Assembly: GCA_012719135.1 (NCBI GenBank)
Contig: JAAYAW010000066.1
Location: 20,367 to 84,366 of the forward strand
Direction: 5' to 3'
Length of the DNA stretch: 64,000 bases
Source of the DNA: Chloroflexota bacterium
GTDB lineage: Bacteria; Chloroflexota; Anaerolineae; UBA1429
Positions within the stretch are counted from its first letter, which is position 1, and each line of letters starts with the position of its first letter. Shown in pieces: positions 8,592 through 18,751 of this stretch. The notes beneath the pieces are model-generated. The model was not told the DNA's origin. It saw only the letters and a program-made list of their open reading frames with translations, and searched no databases. The position numbers were made by a program, and so were the translations under genes.

Positions 8592-9280
8592 TTCTCCACC
8601 CTCCCAACCAACAGAGCACCGCGCCGGCGCCAGAGCACCCGGCCCAGCCTCTCCAACAGCGGAGCGGCCCTGACGGCGCGGCCGGAGGCAGGCAGAAAGC
8701 CGCTGCTGTTCCACCGTACGGCTCCGCAACAACTCAGTAGGTCGCAGAACTGCTCGCTGGTTCTCAGTTGCGCCTGGTGGAAGGGCGACTCGGGGTCAAG
8801 CGCCATCTCCTGGTACAACCTGCCCCACGGCCCCCGCGAATTGAGCGTGCCCATTACCATCCGACCGCCCGGCTTGAGCACGCGGCAGATCTCCGCTGTG
8901 GTCCTGGCGGGATCCCGGACGAACTCGATGGCCGTGACGGAAACCACCAGGTCAAATGTGCCATCGGGAAAGGGCAGTTGCTCCGCCACGCCTCGCAGCC
9001 ACGATACCGCGGCGGACTTGGCCCGTGCTACAGAGAGCATCTCAGCGGAGGGATCTAGCCCGATGACGCGCAATCCGCGATCGGCCAGCGCGCAAGCATA
9101 GTGGCCGGTGCCGGTACCGACGTCCAGGGCACGCTCTCTGGCCAGCGGCCGCGACATCCGCATGACCAGGTCCATCTGCCAGCGATGCATCGCGGCGCCT
9201 AGTGCGCTCCCGTACCAGGCGTCATATGCGCGAGCGATCGCGCCCTTGACGAAGGGATTGCGAGAGTCCTGGCTCATCAT
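8588..9280 (-). CDS. Class I SAM-dependent methyltransferase (UbiE/type 11)
   Basis: A 230-residue methyltransferase. Motif I is ALDVGTGTGHYACAL (about 45-60), followed by GLDPSAEML, and motif IV LVVSVTAIEFV. The substrate is unknown. It lies between thiN and the thiamin-binding protein with 3-4 base overlaps at both ends, so it is an integral member of the TPP-controlled operon. ATG at 9280 (ATGATGA with thiN) is preferred over the longer frame from 9343, whose extension overlaps thiN heavily and looks like low-complexity Ala/Arg. Confidence 0.8.
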   Translation of the reverse strand: MMSQDSRNPFVKGAIARAYDAWYGSALGAAMHRWQMDLVMRMSRPLARERALDVGTGTGHYACALADRGLRVIGLDPSAEMLSVARAKSAAVSWLRGVAEQLPFPDGTFDLVVSVTAIEFVRDPARTTAEICRVLKPGGRMVMGTLNSRGPWGRLYQEMALDPESPFHQAQLRTSEQFCDLLSCCGAVRWNSSGFLPASGRAVRAAPLLERLGRVLWRRRGALLVGRVEK

Positions 9281-9945
9281 GGGCCTGCTTCCGGCTGCTG
9301 ATGCGGCGTGTGCACGAGCAAGAGTCGCCCCGCCGAGAGCCACACCCTGGCGTGGCTGGTCAGCAGGACGTTGCTGATTCCCCTGGAGGGGCCAAAGCGC
9401 AGCGTCTCGCCCCGCAGTGGGTACTGTAGGCCCTCGGTGTGTACGCCGATGGCATCGCCTCCCCAGGGGATCAGGCTCACGGTGTCTCCGGGGGAGCCAT
9501 CGACCTCTGCGCCTGGGCCGACAATCTGAACCGTGGAGACGCCGTCATATATCCGGACGTTCAGCTCCCGTCCCTCTGGCATGATCAGCAGTGATAGGTT
9601 TGCCAGCGTGTGGTCGATCCTTCCTCCCAGGGCGCCGAGCACGAGGATCTCCCGAGGGCCGCGCGCGAATGCGGAGGCCAGAGCGAGCTCACCATCGGTC
9701 TCATCCTTCGAGGCGGGGTAACGTTGGATGCGGCATCCCGCCCCCGCCAGCCGCTGCAGCAACTCGGGGCTTACCGAGTCCATGTCGCCCACGATCTCTT
9801 GAGGCGTTCGCCCATGGGCATCCAGCCAGTTCGCACCGCCGTCGGCGGCAATGACCCAGTCCGCAGAGTCAACCCATTCCAGCAGCCGGGCCTCATGGGT
9901 GAACCGGCCGTTGAGCACTACCACAACCCGCTCGTCGAGAGGCAT
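9277..9945 (-). CDS. thiN: Thiamin pyrophosphokinase
   Basis: A 222-residue thiamin diphosphokinase, which transfers pyrophosphate from ATP to thiamin to make TPP. It shows IAADGGANWL (about 31), IVGDMDS (about 50) with the catalytic acidic residues, KDETDGELAL (about 80) and GGRIDHTLAN (about 107), all hallmarks of the family. The ATG at 9945 has GGAG five bases upstream. It is the first gene of the operon and is controlled by the TPP riboswitch upstream, giving product feedback. No thiamin biosynthesis genes are present, so the operon looks like salvage plus pyrophosphorylation. Confidence 0.92.
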   Translation of the reverse strand: MPLDERVVVVLNGRFTHEARLLEWVDSADWVIAADGGANWLDAHGRTPQEIVGDMDSVSPELLQRLAGAGCRIQRYPASKDETDGELALASAFARGPREILVLGALGGRIDHTLANLSLLIMPEGRELNVRIYDGVSTVQIVGPGAEVDGSPGDTVSLIPWGGDAIGVHTEGLQYPLRGETLRFGPSRGISNVLLTSHARVWLSAGRLLLVHTPHQQPEAGP

Positions 9946-9968
9946 ATGTCTCCAGTGCCAGACAGCAA

Positions 9969-9997
9969 GAGCCGCAGACCATAGGGGCCTGCGGCTC
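9969..9997 (-). terminator. Expression-platform hairpin downstream of the TPP aptamer
   Basis: Perfect 9-bp inverted repeat GAGCCGCAG / CTGCGGCTC with an 11-base loop between the aptamer and the thiN ribosome-binding site. Read on the minus strand it is followed by TTGCTGTC rather than a full U-tract, so it is a weak or atypical intrinsic terminator, or a structural switch element. Confidence 0.5.
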
Positions 9998-10011
9998 GTA
10001 TCGCGATCCGT

Positions 10012-10095
10012 GCTTCCCTACGCTGGCATGACCCAGATCAGGTACAGGGGTCGATGGGCGGCCATCCTCTCAGCCCTTTGGGGCTCCCCCAGCTC
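10012..10095 (-). promoter_or_regulatory. TPP riboswitch (THI element)
   Basis: On the minus strand the region contains, in order, the conserved aptamer blocks GGGCTGAGAGG (thiamin-pyrimidine site), ACCTGATCTGGGT and GCCAGCGTAGGGAA (P4-P5/J region with P1 closure). These are the diagnostic sequences of the thi-box. It lies just downstream of a strong promoter and upstream of thiN, so intracellular TPP should repress the whole thiN-MTase-transporter operon. Confidence 0.93.
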
Positions 10096-10111
10096 ATCTT
10101 CGGTTGCCTCC

Positions 10112-10140
10112 AGTATATCTGCCCTGGCCCGAGCGGTCAA
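10112..10140 (-). promoter_or_regulatory. Sigma70-type promoter of the thiamin operon
   Basis: TTGACC (-35, 10140-10135) and TATACT (-10, 10117-10112) separated by exactly 17 bases, reading on the minus strand. Transcription would start about 10105, placing the whole TPP aptamer in the 5' leader. Confidence 0.8.
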
Positions 10141-10192
10141 GGATCGCCGGTTCGGCTTTAGTCACTGGAGATCTACCGGTAATCGGTGCACG

Positions 10193-10221
10193 TTGACAGC
10201 ACCCTTATGGTATGTTAGCAT
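10193..10221 (+). promoter_or_regulatory. Promoter of the ftsZ pair
   Basis: Perfect -35 TTGACA (10193-10198) and -10 TAGCAT (10216-10221) with a 17-base spacer. It points toward ftsZ, about 70 bases upstream of its start, and lies back to back with the thiamin promoter. Confidence 0.75.
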
Positions 10222-10294
10222 CCTCCCAATATCCAGGGGCGTTTGCCGCACGCGATCGTTTGCAGCTCGAATCCGTGTGATGGGGGAGACGGAG

Positions 10295-11365
10295 ATGGAC
10301 GTGCCAGTGACTGCCGCAGAGAGGCTGCAACGCATCAAGGTTATCGGCGTGGGTGGCGGTGGATCGAATGCCGTCAAGCGCATGATCGAAGCCGGCATCG
10401 TCGGCGTTGACTTTATCGCCGTCAACACCTCGCTCAAGGAACTCAAGGGCACTCGCGCGCCCGTACGCCTGCAGATCGGTGAACAGGTCACGCATGGTCT
10501 CAGCACCGGTGGAGACGTGTCTCTCGGCACCCAGGCTGCCGAGGCGGCAACCGAGCAGATCCAGGCCCTGCTGGAGAACACCGACATGGTGTTCATAGCG
10601 GCGACGCTCGGGGGCGGCACGGGTACCGGTGCAGCGCCGGTCATTGCGCGGATCGCCAAGCGCCTGGGTATTCTCACGGTTGCGGTGGTGACGAAACCCT
10701 TTGGCTTTGAGGGCTCCCGCAAGACGCGCCTGGCGGAGACCGGGCTGCAGGCGCTCACGAAGACGGTGGATGCCGAGATTGTGATCTCGAACGACCGGTT
10801 GCTCACCCTGGACGTGCGCGATCTCCGGCTGACCGATGCCTTCCTGCTGGCGGACGAGATGCTGCACCAGTCCGTCCAGACGGTGTGCGACTTTGTGCTC
10901 AAGGTCGGCGTCATCAACGTCGATCTGCGCGATGTGACGGCCATTCTCACAGGCGGCGGCCGGACGATGGTCAACGTCACGCGGGCCAAGGGCGATGATC
11001 GTGCGATCGTGGCTGCGCAGGAGGCGGTCATCAGCCCGCTGCTGGATATCTCCCTTGAGGGCGCCACTGGTCTGCTGCTGAACATCGAGGGGGGAAATCT
11101 CTCTATCGGAGAGGTGCACGCCGCTGCGGACCTGATCACACGGATGACTTCACCGGATGCGAACATCATCTGGGGCTATGTGGACAACAAGGATCTGGGC
11201 GATGAGATCGTCATCACGGTGATCGCCACGGGCTATCGGGCCGGGATCGACGGCCAGATCCAGGGGGACACGCCCATCACCCGTGATTCGCCGATTGAGG
11301 TGGATCTGGATCACAGGCCCTTTGATCCGCTGGATCTGGACGTGCCCACGAGGCTGCGCCGTTAG
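10295..11365 (+). CDS. ftsZ: Cell division protein FtsZ, first paralogue
   Basis: Tubulin-like GTPase of 356 residues that polymerises at the division site. The N-terminal [17 protein letters not shown] is followed by the tubulin signature [11 protein letters not shown] (about residue 104-114) and the T7 catalytic loop [10 protein letters not shown]. The C-terminal conserved peptide is degenerate ([10 protein letters not shown]). ATG at 10295 is chosen because GGGGGAG lies 6 bases upstream; an ATG at 10280 has no good ribosome-binding site. A second ftsZ follows 77 bases later in the same direction. The T7 loop LRD in place of the usual FAD/FSD suggests altered hydrolysis or specialisation, although both aspartates are present. 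Confidence 0.93.
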   Translation: MDVPVTAAERLQRIKVIGVGGGGSNAVKRMIEAGIVGVDFIAVNTSLKELKGTRAPVRLQIGEQVTHGLSTGGDVSLGTQAAEAATEQIQALLENTDMVFIAATLGGGTGTGAAPVIARIAKRLGILTVAVVTKPFGFEGSRKTRLAETGLQALTKTVDAEIVISNDRLLTLDVRDLRLTDAFLLADEMLHQSVQTVCDFVLKVGVINVDLRDVTAILTGGGRTMVNVTRAKGDDRAIVAAQEAVISPLLDISLEGATGLLLNIEGGNLSIGEVHAAADLITRMTSPDANIIWGYVDNKDLGDEIVITVIATGYRAGIDGQIQGDTPITRDSPIEVDLDHRPFDPLDLDVPTRLRR

Positions 11366-11442
11366 GCCGCTCGCCCGGGCTTGCCAGCGGGCATGGTGCG
11401 GCTAGAATGAGGCAAGCTACTGCGGGAACGCGGGAGGGACCC

Positions 11443-12522
<1,080 letters not shown>

Positions 12523-12550
12523 CGCGAGGCGCCGGCAAGGGGAAAGCAGA

Positions 12551-12573
12551 GGGAGCCTACGGGCTCCCTTTTT
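12551..12573 (+). terminator. Intrinsic terminator of the ftsZ pair
   Basis: Stem GGGAGCC (12551-12557) / GGCTCCC (12562-12568) with loop TACG, followed directly by TTTTT. It lies 29 bases past the ftsZ stop and before the convergent end of the aro operon. Confidence 0.88.
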
Positions 12574-12599
12574 GTCTGCACGCCCGCTCTTGCTGGTAC

Positions 12600-13031
12600 T
12601 TATTCCTGCGCCAGGCCCTCCAACGCGAGGATGTAGCCGTACCATCCCAATCCGCAGATCTGTCCTCGGCAAACCGGCGCCGTGACGGACGTATGCCGGA
12701 AGGCTTCCCTCGCATGGATGTTGGAGAGATGCACCTCAACAGCCGGCGCACTGATCGCTGCCAGTGCATCGCGCAGGGCATAGGAGTAGTGTGTGAAAGC
12801 GCCAGGGTTGATCACGATGCCATCCGCCCAGCTATCCGCATCGTGGATCGCGTCGATCAACGCCCCCTCGTGATTCGATTGCGCGATCCGGAGGTCCACG
12901 CCGCGCTCGGAGGCCCACTGCCGGAGGCGGCCATTGATCTCCTCCAGCGTCAGGCTTCCATAGACCCCGGGTTCACGTCGCCCCAGCATGTTCAGATTGG
13001 GGCCATGGAGCACCAGCAGGCTCTTGCTCAT
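12600..13031 (-). CDS. aroQ: 3-dehydroquinate dehydratase, type II
   Basis: A 143-residue type II dehydroquinase, third step of the shikimate pathway (3-dehydroquinate to 3-dehydroshikimate). Visible family motifs are [18 protein letters not shown] (residues 8-25, with the catalytic Arg and Tyr), [12 protein letters not shown] (about 54), [10 protein letters not shown] (about 74) and [16 protein letters not shown] (about 97-112, with the catalytic His). The ATG overlaps the stop of the fused aroK-aroB gene (ATGA). It is the last gene of the operon. Confidence 0.95.
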   Translation of the reverse strand: MSKSLLVLHGPNLNMLGRREPGVYGSLTLEEINGRLRQWASERGVDLRIAQSNHEGALIDAIHDADSWADGIVINPGAFTHYSYALRDALAAISAPAVEVHLSNIHAREAFRHTSVTAPVCRGQICGLGWYGYILALEGLAQE

Positions 13032-14605
13032 GGTGTCTCTCTCCTCAGTGCAGCAATGACTTCCACCTCGGTCACATCATCCACCACAATCACCTGCCCG
13101 ATCTGAGTGGGCAACACAAAGCGCAGCTGACGGCCCTGCTTTTTCTTGTCCGCTTGCATGGCTTCATATACCTCCTCCGGATCGTGAGGAGGAGGGTCCA
13201 CCGGCAATCCGTGGGCGCGGAAGGCGTCCGCGATGCGCCGTGTCGTTGCCGGAGAGGAGATGCCACGCGCTTCGGCCAGGAGCGCGGCGCGCACCGTCCC
13301 GATGCTCACGGCCAGCCCGTGGTGCAGCCCATAGCCCTCCAGCACTTCGTAGGCGTGCGCAAAAGTATGCCCCAGGTTGAGGACGGCGCGCCTTCCCCGC
13401 TCGTGGGGATCCTCCTCCACGGTGTCGATCTTGACCTGCAGGGCGCGGGCGATCAGATCAGAAAGATCCGGCCGCGTGGCAGCGGGTTCCAGCATGGCAA
13501 AGAGCTCCGGATCGGCGATGATGCCCGCTTTGATGATCTCGGCCATGCCCGCCCGGCTTTCGTTCTCCGGCAGGCTGTTGAGGACCGCCGGATCCAGCAA
13601 CACCAGAAGGGGCTGCACAAAGGCGCCGACGAGGTTCTTGCCCTGTGGCAGGTCCACGGCAACTTTGCCGCCCACGCTCGCGTCCACCATGCCCAGCAGG
13701 CTCGTGGGGATGGCGACAAAGGGTACCCCGCGCATATAGGTCGCCGCGGCAAAGCCAGCCATGTCGGTGATGACGCCCCCGCCAAGGCCCACGACGAAAC
13801 CCGATCGACCGAGGCCGCTGGCAAAGAAGCGATCGTACAGGTGGCTCACGGTCTGCAGGGTCTTGTTCTGCTCCCCGGGCGGAAGCACGATGGTGCTGAC
13901 GCGAAAGCCCCGATCCGACAGGGCTTCCTGGAGGCGGGCTCCCCAATGGGGCCAAACGTGCTCATCGCTGACGAGCGCGACCTCGCAAAGCGGATGGGCA
14001 GCGGCGAGGAGGTCGCCGGCGTAGCCCAACCCGCCCGGAATCAGATGGACCGGATAGCTACTCACAGGGGTGCGCACCAGCCAGAGCCGCGGGTTCGCCT
14101 CGGCCAGCAAGTGCACCGCTTCGACCACCTGGTCGATGGTCCGATCGGTCGTATCGATGTGATACGGGATCTCGCTATAGGCTCTCTGGCGCTGGGAAAG
14201 CAGGTCACGCACACGGACCTCTGGTGAGTCACCATAGAGCATGGGTCTATCGCTGCTGCCCTTCAGGCGGGCGATGATCCCCTCCGGTGCGCAGTCCAGG
14301 CAGATCACGAGTCCGCTTCGCGAGAGGACCTGGCGGTTCTCTGGATTCACCAGACATCCGCCTCCAGTTGCGATGACCAGATCGGTGCGCTGGCTGAGGT
14401 CGGCACAGAGACCGCTCTCCAGGTGTCGAAAGGCATCCTCCCCCAGTTGCGAGAATATCTCGGGTATCGTGTGTCCCGCTCGCGTGACGATCTCATCGTC
14501 CATATCGATGAACGTGCGCCCCATGCGTTCGGCCAAGCGCCGCGCGACGCTGGTCTTGCCCGTTCCCATAAAGCCGGTCAGTATCAGGTTACGCCTTCCG
14601 GTCAT
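13028..14605 (-). CDS. aroKB: Bifunctional shikimate kinase / 3-dehydroquinate synthase
   Basis: A 525-residue fusion. Residues 1-165 are shikimate kinase: Walker [10 protein letters not shown] (about 11), DMDDEI (about 34) and ATGGGCLV (about 79). Residues about 175-525 are 3-dehydroquinate synthase: LPPGEQNKT (about 239), [16 protein letters not shown] (about 273), the [15 protein letters not shown] block (about 302) and the Zn-ligand motif [10 protein letters not shown] (about 417). It performs steps 2 and 5 of the pathway. The start overlaps the end of aroC by 17 bases. Fusion of these two adjacent genes is known in some bacteria. Confidence 0.95.
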   Translation of the reverse strand: MTGRRNLILTGFMGTGKTSVARRLAERMGRTFIDMDDEIVTRAGHTIPEIFSQLGEDAFRHLESGLCADLSQRTDLVIATGGGCLVNPENRQVLSRSGLVICLDCAPEGIIARLKGSSDRPMLYGDSPEVRVRDLLSQRQRAYSEIPYHIDTTDRTIDQVVEAVHLLAEANPRLWLVRTPVSSYPVHLIPGGLGYAGDLLAAAHPLCEVALVSDEHVWPHWGARLQEALSDRGFRVSTIVLPPGEQNKTLQTVSHLYDRFFASGLGRSGFVVGLGGGVITDMAGFAAATYMRGVPFVAIPTSLLGMVDASVGGKVAVDLPQGKNLVGAFVQPLLVLLDPAVLNSLPENESRAGMAEIIKAGIIADPELFAMLEPAATRPDLSDLIARALQVKIDTVEEDPHERGRRAVLNLGHTFAHAYEVLEGYGLHHGLAVSIGTVRAALLAEARGISSPATTRRIADAFRAHGLPVDPPPHDPEEVYEAMQADKKKQGRQLRFVLPTQIGQVIVVDDVTEVEVIAALRRETP

Positions 14606-15698
14606 GGGCTATCCTTTCCAGGATGATCTCGACTCGATCCCCCCCGTAGCGCTCGAGCAACGCATCGGCCAGCACCAGGGCAGCCATCGCTTCCGCCACC
14701 ACCGCCGCAGCGGGCACGGCACAGACGTCGGAGCGCTGGTATTGCGTGGCGGCTGCCTCTCCGGTCGCTCTATCGATGGTGTCGATGGGAGTGATCGTGG
14801 TCGGGATCGGCTTCATGGCCAAGCGGATCCAGAGCGGTTCGCCATTGGTCATGCCCCCTTCCATCCCGCCGGCGCGATTGGTCTTCCGGATGCCTCCGCT
14901 GTACAGCGCATCGTGTACCCGGGTGCCGGGGGCTGAGGCATTGGCAAAGGCAGGCCCGATCTCGATCCCTTTTATCGCCTGGATGCTCATCAACGCTTGC
15001 GCCAGACGTCCGTCCAGGCGGCGATCCCATTGCACGTGGGTGCCGAGGCCGGGCATGAGTCCCCATGCGGCCACGACGATCGTTCCACCCAACGAATCTC
15101 CAGCCTCCCGGGCAGTATCGATCGCCGCGCGCATGGCCTGTGCCGTGGCTTCGTCCGGGCAGCCGACATCCGACAGGAGCGCCCGCCCGCAGAGCCGATC
15201 GGGAGGATCAGCCTGCTCTGGCATATGTGCCGTTCCGATGGATTCCACATAGCTCCCGATGGCGATGCCCGCGGCGCTGAGCAACTGGCGCGCCAGCGCC
15301 CCGGCCGAGACCCGTGCGGCCGTCTCACGGGCGCTCGCGCGCTCCGCCACGAGCCGCAGATCCTCGATCCCGTACTTGAGGGCGCCGGCGAGATCCGCAT
15401 GTCCCGGGCGGGGGCGCGTCCACGGCGGCACCTCGCGTTCACGCCAGTTCTCATAGTCGCGGTTTGGCACCATCATGGCCACCGGCGCGCCGATCGTTCT
15501 CCCGTCGAAGACGCCTCCGAGCAGACGTACGCGATCTGTCTCGATCTGCTGGCGGGCTCCGCGGCCGTATCCCGACTGGCGACGACGCAGTTGTTCGTCG
15601 ATCGCGTTGGCATCAACCAGGAGCCCGGCCGGCATACCCTCTAAGATGCAAACCAGAGCCGGGCCGTGCGACTCCCCGGCGGTGAACATGCGCAGCAT
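14589..15698 (-). CDS. aroC: Chorismate synthase
   Basis: A 369-residue FMN-dependent chorismate synthase that converts EPSP to chorismate. N-terminal FTAGESHGPALV, RRQSGYGRG and the later ASARETAARVSAGA and GGMEGGMTNGEPL motifs are diagnostic. The start ATG at 15698 has a strong GGAGGAGGGG upstream; a longer open frame to 15833 overlaps aroE and has no family similarity. It overlaps aroKB by 17 bases and is 1 base from the aroE stop, so coupling is tight. Confidence 0.95.
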   Translation of the reverse strand: MLRMFTAGESHGPALVCILEGMPAGLLVDANAIDEQLRRRQSGYGRGARQQIETDRVRLLGGVFDGRTIGAPVAMMVPNRDYENWREREVPPWTRPRPGHADLAGALKYGIEDLRLVAERASARETAARVSAGALARQLLSAAGIAIGSYVESIGTAHMPEQADPPDRLCGRALLSDVGCPDEATAQAMRAAIDTAREAGDSLGGTIVVAAWGLMPGLGTHVQWDRRLDGRLAQALMSIQAIKGIEIGPAFANASAPGTRVHDALYSGGIRKTNRAGGMEGGMTNGEPLWIRLAMKPIPTTITPIDTIDRATGEAAATQYQRSDVCAVPAAAVVAEAMAALVLADALLERYGGDRVEIILERIAHDRKA

Positions 15699-15699
15699 A

Positions 15700-16584
15700 C
15701 TACCCCTCCTCCAGGGCGTCTTGGCACGCCTCTCGCATGGCGTCCACCGGGGGTTCGGTCCCCGTCCAAAGCCGAAAGGCTTCGGCTCCCTGGTGAACGA
15801 GCATGCCGAGGCCGTTGGCGGCCCGTGCCCCACTCTGACGCGCCAGGGCCATCAGCCGGGTCTCACGGGGCGTATAGATCAGGTCGAACAACGGCACGCT
15901 CCCCGGGTAAGCTACCTCCGAGGGCCACGGGCACTCCCCTGCCTGGGGCGACATGCCAACGATGGTCGTGTTGACGATCAGGTCGACCCGGGGCGCGCAG
16001 GCAGCCAGCGTCTCTGGCCGTAGAACGCTTGCATCGACCTGAGGGCCGGGCAGGGCCTTTCGCAGATCACTCGCCAGAGCAGTCGCACGCTCACCGGTTC
16101 GGTTGAGAATCACCAGGCGTGTGCCCCGCGAGAGCAGTGCGTAGCCCACGGCGCGCGCAGCCCCCCCCGCACCCAGGATGAGAGCGGTGTCGGCCTCGCT
16201 CATATGGGCTTCGCTGAGGGCACGTAGAAAGCCAGAGGCGTCGGTGTTGTGCCCGCGGATCTTGTCTCCCATCAGGAGCGTATTCACGGCTCCGATGGCG
16301 CGTGCTTCAGGGCTCAGTTCGTCGACGAGATGCACGAGGGCCTGTTTGTGCGGTACCGTAGCGTTCATGCCTCTGAGGCCGAGGGCACTGACCCCGCGCA
16401 AGGCTTCCTTGAGCCGCGCGGGAGGTACGGCAAAAGGCACATAGCACCAGTCCATCCCCAGCGCCGCGAAAGCAGCGTTGTGCATCGCTGGTGAGATCGT
16501 GTGTTCCACCGGCCAACCCAGGAGGCCGACCATCTGTGTGTGGCCTGTGACGGTCACGCTGGTTCGGATTCTGCTGACGCTCAT
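15700..16584 (-). CDS. aroE: Shikimate 5-dehydrogenase
   Basis: A 294-residue NADP-dependent shikimate dehydrogenase (3-dehydroshikimate to shikimate). The substrate-binding motif is WPVEHTISPAMHNAAF (about 24-39, Ser-x-Ser replaced by Thr-x-Ser), followed by GMNATVPHK with the catalytic Lys, GHNTDASGF with the catalytic Asp and the Rossmann loop LGAGGAARAVGYAL. The ATG overlaps the aroA stop (ATGA). The first roughly 18 residues before VGLLGWP are longer than usual. Confidence 0.93.
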   Translation of the reverse strand: MSVSRIRTSVTVTGHTQMVGLLGWPVEHTISPAMHNAAFAALGMDWCYVPFAVPPARLKEALRGVSALGLRGMNATVPHKQALVHLVDELSPEARAIGAVNTLLMGDKIRGHNTDASGFLRALSEAHMSEADTALILGAGGAARAVGYALLSRGTRLVILNRTGERATALASDLRKALPGPQVDASVLRPETLAACAPRVDLIVNTTIVGMSPQAGECPWPSEVAYPGSVPLFDLIYTPRETRLMALARQSGARAANGLGMLVHQGAEAFRLWTGTEPPVDAMREACQDALEEG

Positions 16585-17882
16585 GGACGCACCTCGGCTC
16601 CCAGAGAGGCCATGGTGCCTGCAAAGCCCGGGTACGAATCCGCTATGCGTTCGGCGCCGAGCACGATCGTCTCGCCGTTCGCTACCAGGCCGGCCACGGC
16701 GATCGTCATCCCCAGCCGGTGGTCGTCATGGCTGTCGACGAGCGTCCCAACGAGTGGCGTGGGTCCTATTATGTCAAATCCATCCGGGGTCGGGGCGATC
16801 TCTGCTCCCAGGGCGCGCAATGCTGTCACCGTGGTGCCGATTCGATCCGTCTCTTTGACGCGCAGTTCGCGCGCATCCCGCACGTGCGTCTCACCTGTGG
16901 CCTGGGTGGCAGCGAGGGCGAGGATCGGGAACTCATCGATCGCGCGGGGTACCACCTCGCCGCCGATGGATATGCCTTTCAGTGAGGAATGACGCACGAG
17001 CAGGTCGGCCACCGGTTCCCCGCCCTCCAGGTGCGCGTTTTCCTCTGCGATGTCCGCGCCCATCTCACGCAGCAGGTCCAGCAGTCCTGTACGCGTCCTG
17101 TTAGTGCCCACATTCTCGATCACAACCTCACTGCCGGGCACCAGGAGCGCCGCGACGCACAGGTACGCTGCAGAGGAAAAGTCCCCGGGCACGTGCACAT
17201 CCAGCGGCTGTAGGCTCTGCACGGGCCCATCCAGGGTGTGAGCCAGATCTTGGCTGTGAACGGTTACTCCGCACGCCTCGAGCATCCGCTCGGTGTGATC
17301 CCGCGAAGGCCCCGGCTCTACGACCTCAGTCCTGCCCTCGGCATACAGCCCGGCCAGCAACAGACTGGACTTGACCTGTGCACTCGCCACGGGAAGAAGG
17401 TGACGCGCGCCCGCGAGCGGCGATCCTTCGATCAGCAGCGGAGGCAGGCGGTCGTCCCGAGCGCCCCTTATCCGAGCCCCCATGGCGCGCAGGGGCAGGA
17501 TGACGCGATCCATGGGTCTCGCCAGCAACTGATCGTTTCCGGTGAGTTCGCTGGGAAAGCGCTGTCCGGAGAGCAGGCCGGCCATCAGGCGCATGGCCGT
17601 CCCAGAGCGCACGCAGTCCAGCGGTCTCGCGGGCGCCGACCACCCGTTGAGCCCACGCCCGCGAACCAGAATGGTGCTCTGGCCTTGGCGCTCGATATCG
17701 ATGCCCAGTTCGGCCAGGCAGCCAGCCGTGGCCCGGCAATCCTCGCCGTGCAGGTATCCCTCGATGCGCGACGGCCCATCACCGAGACTGCCCAACAGGA
17801 GGGCCCGATGGGTGATCGATTTGTCCCCCGGAACGGTGACGTGGCCAGAAAGGGAGGTCGCTCTTTTGGTCCGAAGCTGCAT
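16581..17882 (-). CDS. aroA: 3-phosphoshikimate 1-carboxyvinyltransferase (EPSP synthase)
   Basis: A 433-residue EPSP synthase, joining shikimate-3-phosphate and PEP. Motifs: PGDKSITHRAL (about 18-28, PEP/S3P-binding Lys and Ser), RSGTAMRLMAGLL (about 91), ARPMDRVILPL (about 124), a DEFPILALAA segment (about 314) and KETDRI (about 341). The ATG follows the tyrA stop by 3 bases. Central gene of the aro operon. Confidence 0.95.
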   Translation of the reverse strand: MQLRTKRATSLSGHVTVPGDKSITHRALLLGSLGDGPSRIEGYLHGEDCRATAGCLAELGIDIERQGQSTILVRGRGLNGWSAPARPLDCVRSGTAMRLMAGLLSGQRFPSELTGNDQLLARPMDRVILPLRAMGARIRGARDDRLPPLLIEGSPLAGARHLLPVASAQVKSSLLLAGLYAEGRTEVVEPGPSRDHTERMLEACGVTVHSQDLAHTLDGPVQSLQPLDVHVPGDFSSAAYLCVAALLVPGSEVVIENVGTNRTRTGLLDLLREMGADIAEENAHLEGGEPVADLLVRHSSLKGISIGGEVVPRAIDEFPILALAATQATGETHVRDARELRVKETDRIGTTVTALRALGAEIAPTPDGFDIIGPTPLVGTLVDSHDDHRLGMTIAVAGLVANGETIVLGAERIADSYPGFAGTMASLGAEVRP

Positions 17883-17885
17883 CGG

Positions 17886-18743
17886 TCAGATCCTTCTGCG
17901 GCGTTCTGCAGCCGCCTCTAGCCTCTGTCGGAGTTGTGCTGCGTCATCGGCCTGGAGGGACTCGGCGAGCTCCGCCAGTTCGGTTTGCGCGAGGCGGAGC
18001 ACATCCAGGATGGGCCCGCGGTTGGTGGCCAGGATGTCCATCATCATCGGAACACTGCCTGCGGCCACCCGGCTGGTATCGCGAAAACCTCCTGCGGCCA
18101 GCGACCAGAGTATCGGGTCATCGGCGCCGACACGCTCAGCGGCGAGCACGAGGGAGGTGGCCAGCATGAACGGCAGGTGACTGATCGCGGCCACCAGCCT
18201 GTCATGTCGTGCGGGCTCCAGGTAGGTGGGCCGGGCGCCCACCGCGCGGACAAGGGTCTCCGCCAGGGATCGCGCCTCCACGGCTGTCCGGTCCAGGGGA
18301 CACAGCACAAAGGCGCGATCCTGGTATAGGCCCGGCTCGGCCATGGTCAATCCGGAGCTTTCCTTGCCGCACATGGGATGGCCGCCCACCGGCTGTATGC
18401 CTGCCGGCAGGTCCGCCATCGCTGCGCAGATGGCGGCCTTTGTGCTCCCCACGTCCAGCACGAGCGCTCCAGGCTTGAGCCAGGGGCCGATTTCCCCCAG
18501 CTTCTGCAGGATATCTCCTACCGGCGTGCACAGCACCACGATGTCGGCATCGGCCATACCGGCGCACAGATCCGTCTCTCCCCGGTGGATAAAGCGCAGC
18601 GTGAGGGCCGTGTGCAGGCTGCTCTGCCTGCGAGCGATCCCGATCACTTCGCGGCAGGCGTTTCGTGCACACAGCGCCGCTGCCAGCGATCCGCCCATCA
18701 AGCCCAGCCCAACCACGGCGACCCGAGCCTCAGATAGCTCCAT
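17886..18743 (-). CDS. tyrA: Prephenate (or arogenate) dehydrogenase
   Basis: A 285-residue TyrA-family dehydrogenase with an N-terminal NAD(P) fold, VAVVGLGLMGGSLAAAL (about 9-25), followed by DIVVLCTPV, then VLDVGSTKAAI and GGHPMCGKESSG (about 136-147), which holds the catalytic His. It makes hydroxyphenylpyruvate (or tyrosine) and commits flux to tyrosine. No ACT domain is present. Presence of tyrA without pheA in this operon fits the Tyr-codon leader proposed upstream. Prephenate versus arogenate specificity cannot be read here. Confidence 0.92.
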   Translation of the reverse strand: MELSEARVAVVGLGLMGGSLAAALCARNACREVIGIARRQSSLHTALTLRFIHRGETDLCAGMADADIVVLCTPVGDILQKLGEIGPWLKPGALVLDVGSTKAAICAAMADLPAGIQPVGGHPMCGKESSGLTMAEPGLYQDRAFVLCPLDRTAVEARSLAETLVRAVGARPTYLEPARHDRLVAAISHLPFMLATSLVLAAERVGADDPILWSLAAGGFRDTSRVAAGSVPMMMDILATNRGPILDVLRLAQTELAELAESLQADDAAQLRQRLEAAAERRRRI

Positions 18744-18751
18744 AGCGGGCT

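Larger units (their letters stand above)
9946..10294. promoter_or_regulatory. Divergent regulatory region between thiN and ftsZ
   Basis: A 349-base stretch without a protein gene. From left to right it holds the thiN ribosome-binding site, a GC-rich hairpin (9969-9997), a TPP riboswitch (about 10012-10095, minus), a minus-strand promoter (10112-10140), a plus-strand promoter (10193-10221) and the ftsZ leader. Individual elements are listed separately. Confidence 0.85.

Noticed and set aside
9851..10294. N-terminal extension of the first ftsZ to 9851
   Set aside because: The extension would cover the TPP riboswitch and both promoters; the FtsZ fold begins after ATG 10295.
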